Shown here one piece after another: positions 6,473-8,566 of a stretch of DNA of 8,566 bases. Below the pieces are notes generated by a model. The model saw nothing but the letters and a program-made list of their open reading frames with translations. It was not told the DNA's origin and did no database searches. Numbering within the stretch: the first letter of the stretch is position 1; the number at the start of each line of letters is the position of its first letter. The position numbers and the translations under genes were made by a program. This DNA comes from an uncultured Bacilli bacterium (GTDB taxonomy: Bacteria > Bacillota_I > Bacilli_A > RF39 > UBA660): NCBI GenBank assembly GCA_934096315.1, contig CAKOLT010000032.1, positions 1-8,566 of the forward strand, in the 5' to 3' direction.

Positions 6473-6501
6473 ATAATATACCAACTTAAACAATTTGTCA
6501 A
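6473..6501 (-). promoter_or_regulatory. Consensus sigma-A promoter for the minus-strand small RNA
   Basis: Minus-strand TTGACA (complement of 6496-6501) is a perfect -35. After exactly 17 bases comes TATTAT (complement of 6473-6478), five of six matches to the -10 consensus. Predicted initiation is around 6468-6465, at the foot of hairpin 1. This is the best promoter match I found in the window. Confidence 0.7.
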
Positions 6502-6560
6502 TAAAAAAATGAAAAAAACTTTAAAAAATGTGTAATTTATGGTATTCTTATATTAGAAAA

Positions 6561-6565
6561 GAGGT
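6561..6565 (+). promoter_or_regulatory. Ribosome-binding site fixing the SipW-type gene start
   Basis: GAGGT lies five bases before the ATG at 6570. The reading frame stays open further upstream to an ATG-less region near 6528 beginning with an alternative start, but only the 6570 start puts a normal Lys-containing head directly before the membrane segment and has a ribosome site. Confidence 0.7.
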
Positions 6566-6569
6566 AATT

Positions 6570-7154
6570 ATGAATAAAGAAAGTAAAACTAGCAGCCTAA
6601 TTGTGGGTATAATCTTATTAATTTTAGTAGTTAGTGGTTTAACTTATGCTTGGTTATCTTGGCAAAAAGAGACAACTATTTCTGGTGTATCTAAATGTTT
6701 TAATATAAATTATACAAAGGGAGAGACTATAAATGAAGATTTATTTCAAGTGGATACTCCGATTAGTGGAAATAATATAACATATACATATGGAATGGCT
6801 AGTTCTATATTTACAATATCTTTGGATCAGAGTTGTGAAACTACGGGGACATTTACTTTAACTTTGAAAAGTACTACACTTCCAGATGTATATACTACAG
6901 GAGATAGTAAGAATGCTTTAAAGTATGCTTTAGTAGAGGCTTCTACTTTAAATCCTGGTACTAGTTATGCGGTATTATCAAAAGGGGATATAAATACTCC
7001 TAATGATATATCATTACTTACCCAAAATCTTTCTAAAACAGAAGAGAAGAAATATGCTTTAATAGTATATGTTGATGGTAATTTAACTACTACAAATGCT
7101 GAGGGAGCGTCATATGTAGGATATGTAGTAGCAGATGCTACGCAGGTATCTTAG
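6570..7154 (+). CDS. Secreted protein with SipW-type (TasA/camelysin-like) signal peptide
   Basis: 194 residues. The N-terminus is MNKESKTSS, a hydrophobic stretch (about 9-24), then the motif SGLTYAWLSW (22-31). This long, late-aromatic signal resembles those of SipW-dependent exported proteins such as TasA and camelysin; a SipW-type peptidase is not in the window. The mature part is rich in Thr/Ser and beta-strand pattern, with Cys43 and Cys89 as a possible disulfide pair, and ends SYVGYVVADATQVS. Related small proteins with this signal and a similar GY(V/I)xAxATQ ending are common in uncultured gut Firmicutes. No sorting motif for the nearby sortase is present, so wall anchoring by that enzyme is not supported. 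A surface-fibre or matrix role is inferred from the signal type only. The gene is followed 13 bases later by another gene, probably co-transcribed. Confidence 0.75.
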   Translation: MNKESKTSSLIVGIILLILVVSGLTYAWLSWQKETTISGVSKCFNINYTKGETINEDLFQVDTPISGNNITYTYGMASSIFTISLDQSCETTGTFTLTLKSTTLPDVYTTGDSKNALKYALVEASTLNPGTSYAVLSKGDINTPNDISLLTQNLSKTEEKKYALIVYVDGNLTTTNAEGASYVGYVVADATQVS

Positions 7155-7163
7155 AAGGGAGGG
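7155..7163 (+). promoter_or_regulatory. Strong ribosome-binding site fixing the 198-residue protein start
   Basis: AAGGGAGGG sits directly after the preceding stop codon and a few bases before the ATG at 7168. It rules out longer starts that would overlap the SipW-type gene (frame open back to 7135). Confidence 0.75.
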
Positions 7164-7167
7164 ATTT

Positions 7168-7764
7168 ATGAGAGATAATTTTGCTAGGAGTGAAAATGAA
7201 TTAGATAATGATGTTAATAAGTATATAGTATATAATCAGGATATAGCTAAAAAATATTTAAAAGCTATGAAAGAGACTGATTGGCAGTATTTAAAGAATA
7301 TGAATGAGTTTACGTTATCTAAGATAACATATTGGTTAAATACTGATAATGCTTCTTCTTTTCAGAAAGAGAGGAGGAAAAAGGAGATACCTACTGGAGA
7401 ATTTATGACAATTAAGGGAACAACATTTATAACAGAAATAATTAGAAATAATAACTTTAATACTGCTAAAGTATTTGTAGAGAGTGGTTGTAAAAATCCT
7501 AGTCTACTTGCGTATTTTATATTAAACTGTAGTAGTGAAGATTATGAACTTGTAAATAATATATTAATTACAAACTATGCGGATCCTCAGAGTTTAGAGG
7601 CTGTTATAAATTCTATATTAAATAAAATGGAATTATTAATTAGTATTCAAACTGCTGAAGAGAGAAACACTTCTGTAAGTAAGGTAAAAGAGTATTTAAA
7701 AAGTCTAAAATACTTAATGGGTATAAGTAAAATAGACTTATATAGAGAGTATAATATAAAATAG
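7168..7764 (+). CDS. Helical cytoplasmic protein, unknown function
   Basis: 198 residues with no signal peptide or membrane helix; I do not recognise the family. The head is charged (MRDNFARSENELDNDVNKYI). A Lys/Arg/Glu cluster, QKERRKKE (66-73), is followed by a helical stretch whose spacing faintly recalls ankyrin-like repeats: FITEIIRNNNFNTAKVFVES (87-106), then AYFILNCSSEDYELVNNILI (115-134). This is too weak to call a repeat family. The C-terminal third is again helical (SKVKEYLKSLKYLMGIS). It follows the SipW-type gene by 13 bases with a strong ribosome site, so the two are probably one transcript. Codon use matches the neighbouring genes. A nested inverted repeat begins at its stop codon. 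Confidence 0.7.
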   Translation: MRDNFARSENELDNDVNKYIVYNQDIAKKYLKAMKETDWQYLKNMNEFTLSKITYWLNTDNASSFQKERRKKEIPTGEFMTIKGTTFITEIIRNNNFNTAKVFVESGCKNPSLLAYFILNCSSEDYELVNNILITNYADPQSLEAVINSILNKMELLISIQTAEERNTSVSKVKEYLKSLKYLMGISKIDLYREYNIK

Positions 7765-7807
7765 GGGAGAGACAAAATTAGATAGTTAATTTTGATTTAA
7801 CCCCTAT
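7761..7807. repeat. Nested inverted repeat at the 3' end of the 198-residue gene
   Basis: An outer stem ATAGGGG/CCCCTAT (7761-7767 with 7801-7807) encloses a second perfect stem CAAAATTA/TAATTTTG (7773-7780 with 7787-7794; loop GATAGT). The outer stem includes the stop codon. No U-run follows in either direction, so a standard intrinsic terminator is not supported. It could be an mRNA 3'-end stabilising structure or a remnant of a mobile-element end next to the nuclease pseudogene. Confidence 0.45.
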
Positions 7808-7857
7808 GTATGATATATATGCAAACATTACTATTTTTATATTCCTCAAAATAATCA

Positions 7858-8417
7858 CTAAACATTTAACTTCCTTGTCATATCTTCCATCCTTTGTTTT
7901 AATGTTTTTGTAATTTCTTCTGGACTCTCTGCCCCAAGAGATGCAAAAACATTAAGGGAGCATTTATGTTACTTGGTTGTTAAAATATTGTTTAAAGAAT
8001 ATAGAGAACTTTGATCTAATAAATTAAATATAGATATAGGGCTATTTTTTAATTCATTAGATACTGTAAAGAAATTGACTTGAACTACTTTCTTAGGTTT
8101 TCTATAGATATCACTTTCTTTAGTTAGTTTTATTCCGATTGAAAAAGCATATAGAGTATTTTTAATGATTTGAATATTTCTGTCTTCAATATGATTACTT
8201 GCTTCTAGATTAAATGCATAGTTTTCATAAAAGATTTGTAAGTTTATTCTTTTTCCTTTTTGGTAGATAGTTCTAAGGCTAACTTTGAGTTTGTGATATC
8301 TATATCTTTGATATTAATATCAGAGATATATTCTTTAAAGAATATAAATTTGAAGAACTTATCTGATAAGATAGAGTTCTTTTGTTTTTCTTTGGTTATA
8401 ATATAAAGTATATTATG
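7858..8417 (-). pseudogene. Decayed PD-(D/E)XK (Rpn/transposase-associated) nuclease gene
   Basis: Minus-strand translation gives two pieces that join by a one-base frameshift. Piece 1 (from about 8417, no start codon) reads SDKFFKFIFFKEYISDI, then KDIDITNSKLALELSTKK, and hits a stop at 8244-8246. Across the A-rich tract 8250-8261 the next frame continues GKRINLQIFYENYAFNLEAS, then RNIQIIKNTLYAFSIG and IYRKPKKVVQVNFF, and ends at TAA 7969-7971. The same frame runs on past that stop, SPEEITKTLKQRMEDMTRKL, to TAG 7858-7860. The layout (N-L-E core, then RN...Y, then Y..xKKVVQVNF) matches the Rpn/PDDEXK_2 nucleases often annotated as transposase family. The expected catalytic Asp and the Glu-x-Gln motif are replaced (INLQ, LEAS), and the N-terminus is missing. 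This explains most of the gene-free stretch 7765-8492. Confidence 0.55.
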
Positions 8418-8430
8418 TATAATTTAAAAT

Positions 8431-8456
8431 TAGACCCATATAATAATATGGATCTA
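8431..8456 (-). terminator. Terminator-like hairpin downstream of the right-edge Rpn-type gene
   Basis: On the minus strand UAGAUCCAUAU pairs with AUAUGGGUCUA across a UAUU loop, 11 pairs including one U-G wobble that would be a C-A mismatch on the plus strand. It is followed by AUUUUAAAUU, a loose U-rich tail. It lies 37 bases after the stop of the partial minus-strand gene, and its direction fits ending that transcript. The weak U-run keeps confidence moderate. Confidence 0.5.
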
Positions 8457-8492
8457 TGTAGAGATAAATTTTATTTTAATAAATAAGTTTTA

Positions 8493-8566
8493 TTATTTTA
8501 AGTTATTTATTTCCGTTTTTGTATAACCGGTAATTTTGGATATTATTTTTTCGTCTAGTCCTTCCT
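8493..8566 (-). CDS. C-terminal end of a second Rpn-family (PD-(D/E)XK) nuclease/transposase (partial)
   Basis: A minus-strand frame open from the right edge ends at TAA 8493-8495 and reads EGLDEKIISKITGYTKTEIN then NLK. The pattern G-x-D...I..ITG.T..EI..L is the small helix-turn-helix-like tail that typically closes Rpn/PDDEXK_2 nucleases (recombination-promoting nuclease/transposase annotations). Only 23 residues are visible, so intactness upstream cannot be judged. It lies in the same orientation as the decayed relative 80 bases downstream, which suggests a local cluster of these genes. Confidence 0.55.
   Translation of the reverse strand, partial: EGLDEKIISKITGYTKTEINNLK

Noticed and set aside
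6302..6493. Minus-strand open frame of 63 codons across the yihY 3' end and the intergenic gap
   Set aside because: It starts between the -35 and -10 boxes of the small RNA promoter, upstream of the predicted start of transcription, and it runs through the terminator hairpin. Its sequence is low-complexity and has no ribosome site.
337..8566. DGR template repeat, Avd or reverse transcriptase within the window
   Set aside because: I saw no second GC-rich AAC-containing block and no reverse transcriptase motif on either strand; all sizeable frames are assigned to other genes.
7765..8566. tRNA, rRNA or CRISPR array in the gene-poor right end
   Set aside because: No cloverleaf, conserved rRNA sequence or regularly spaced repeats were seen; the stretch is explained by nuclease-gene remnants and hairpins.

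Overview
The window is very AT-rich apart from one short block. It uses the standard bacterial code (UGG for Trp; UGA is never needed as sense). The gene types point to a low-GC Firmicute: a class B sortase, a SipW-type secreted protein, DUF2207, YihY/BrkB and Rpn-type nuclease remnants. An uncultured gut Bacilli lineage (RF39 or Erysipelotrichia-like) would fit, but that is inferred from gene flavour and not from a marker gene.

Layout. Positions 1-336 hold the 3' end of a C-type-lectin-fold (DUF6273-like) surface protein. Its last part is a GC-rich cassette of NNC codons that looks like the variable region of a diversity-generating retroelement (DGR). A bidirectional terminator separates it from a convergent class B sortase (367-1182, minus). 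A short divergent region with a perfect palindrome follows, then four tightly spaced plus-strand genes: a secreted, membrane-anchored DUF2207 protein (1278-2969), a small single-pass membrane protein (3006-3485), a two-sensor-domain protein with a degenerate GGDEF domain (3495-5528), and a YihY/BrkB membrane protein (5545-6363).

The 206-base gap after yihY looks empty on the plus strand. On the minus strand it carries what reads as a complete small RNA gene: a consensus promoter, two stacked hairpins, a C-rich linker and a terminator. Two plus-strand genes follow: a secreted SipW-type protein (6570-7154) and an unrecognised helical protein (7168-7764). The last 800 bases hold a structured 3' element, a decayed minus-strand PD-(D/E)XK (Rpn-type) nuclease gene, a terminator-like hairpin, and the C-terminal end of a second Rpn-type gene running off the right edge.

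Together this is a cell-envelope neighbourhood. It has a hypervariable surface protein, a wall-anchoring enzyme, an extracytoplasmic sensor protein, membrane proteins of unknown substrate and a secreted fibre-like protein, next to a site of mobile-nuclease decay. The two observations most worth pursuing are the DGR variable region, whose template and reverse transcriptase are not in the window, and the orphan minus-strand small RNA.
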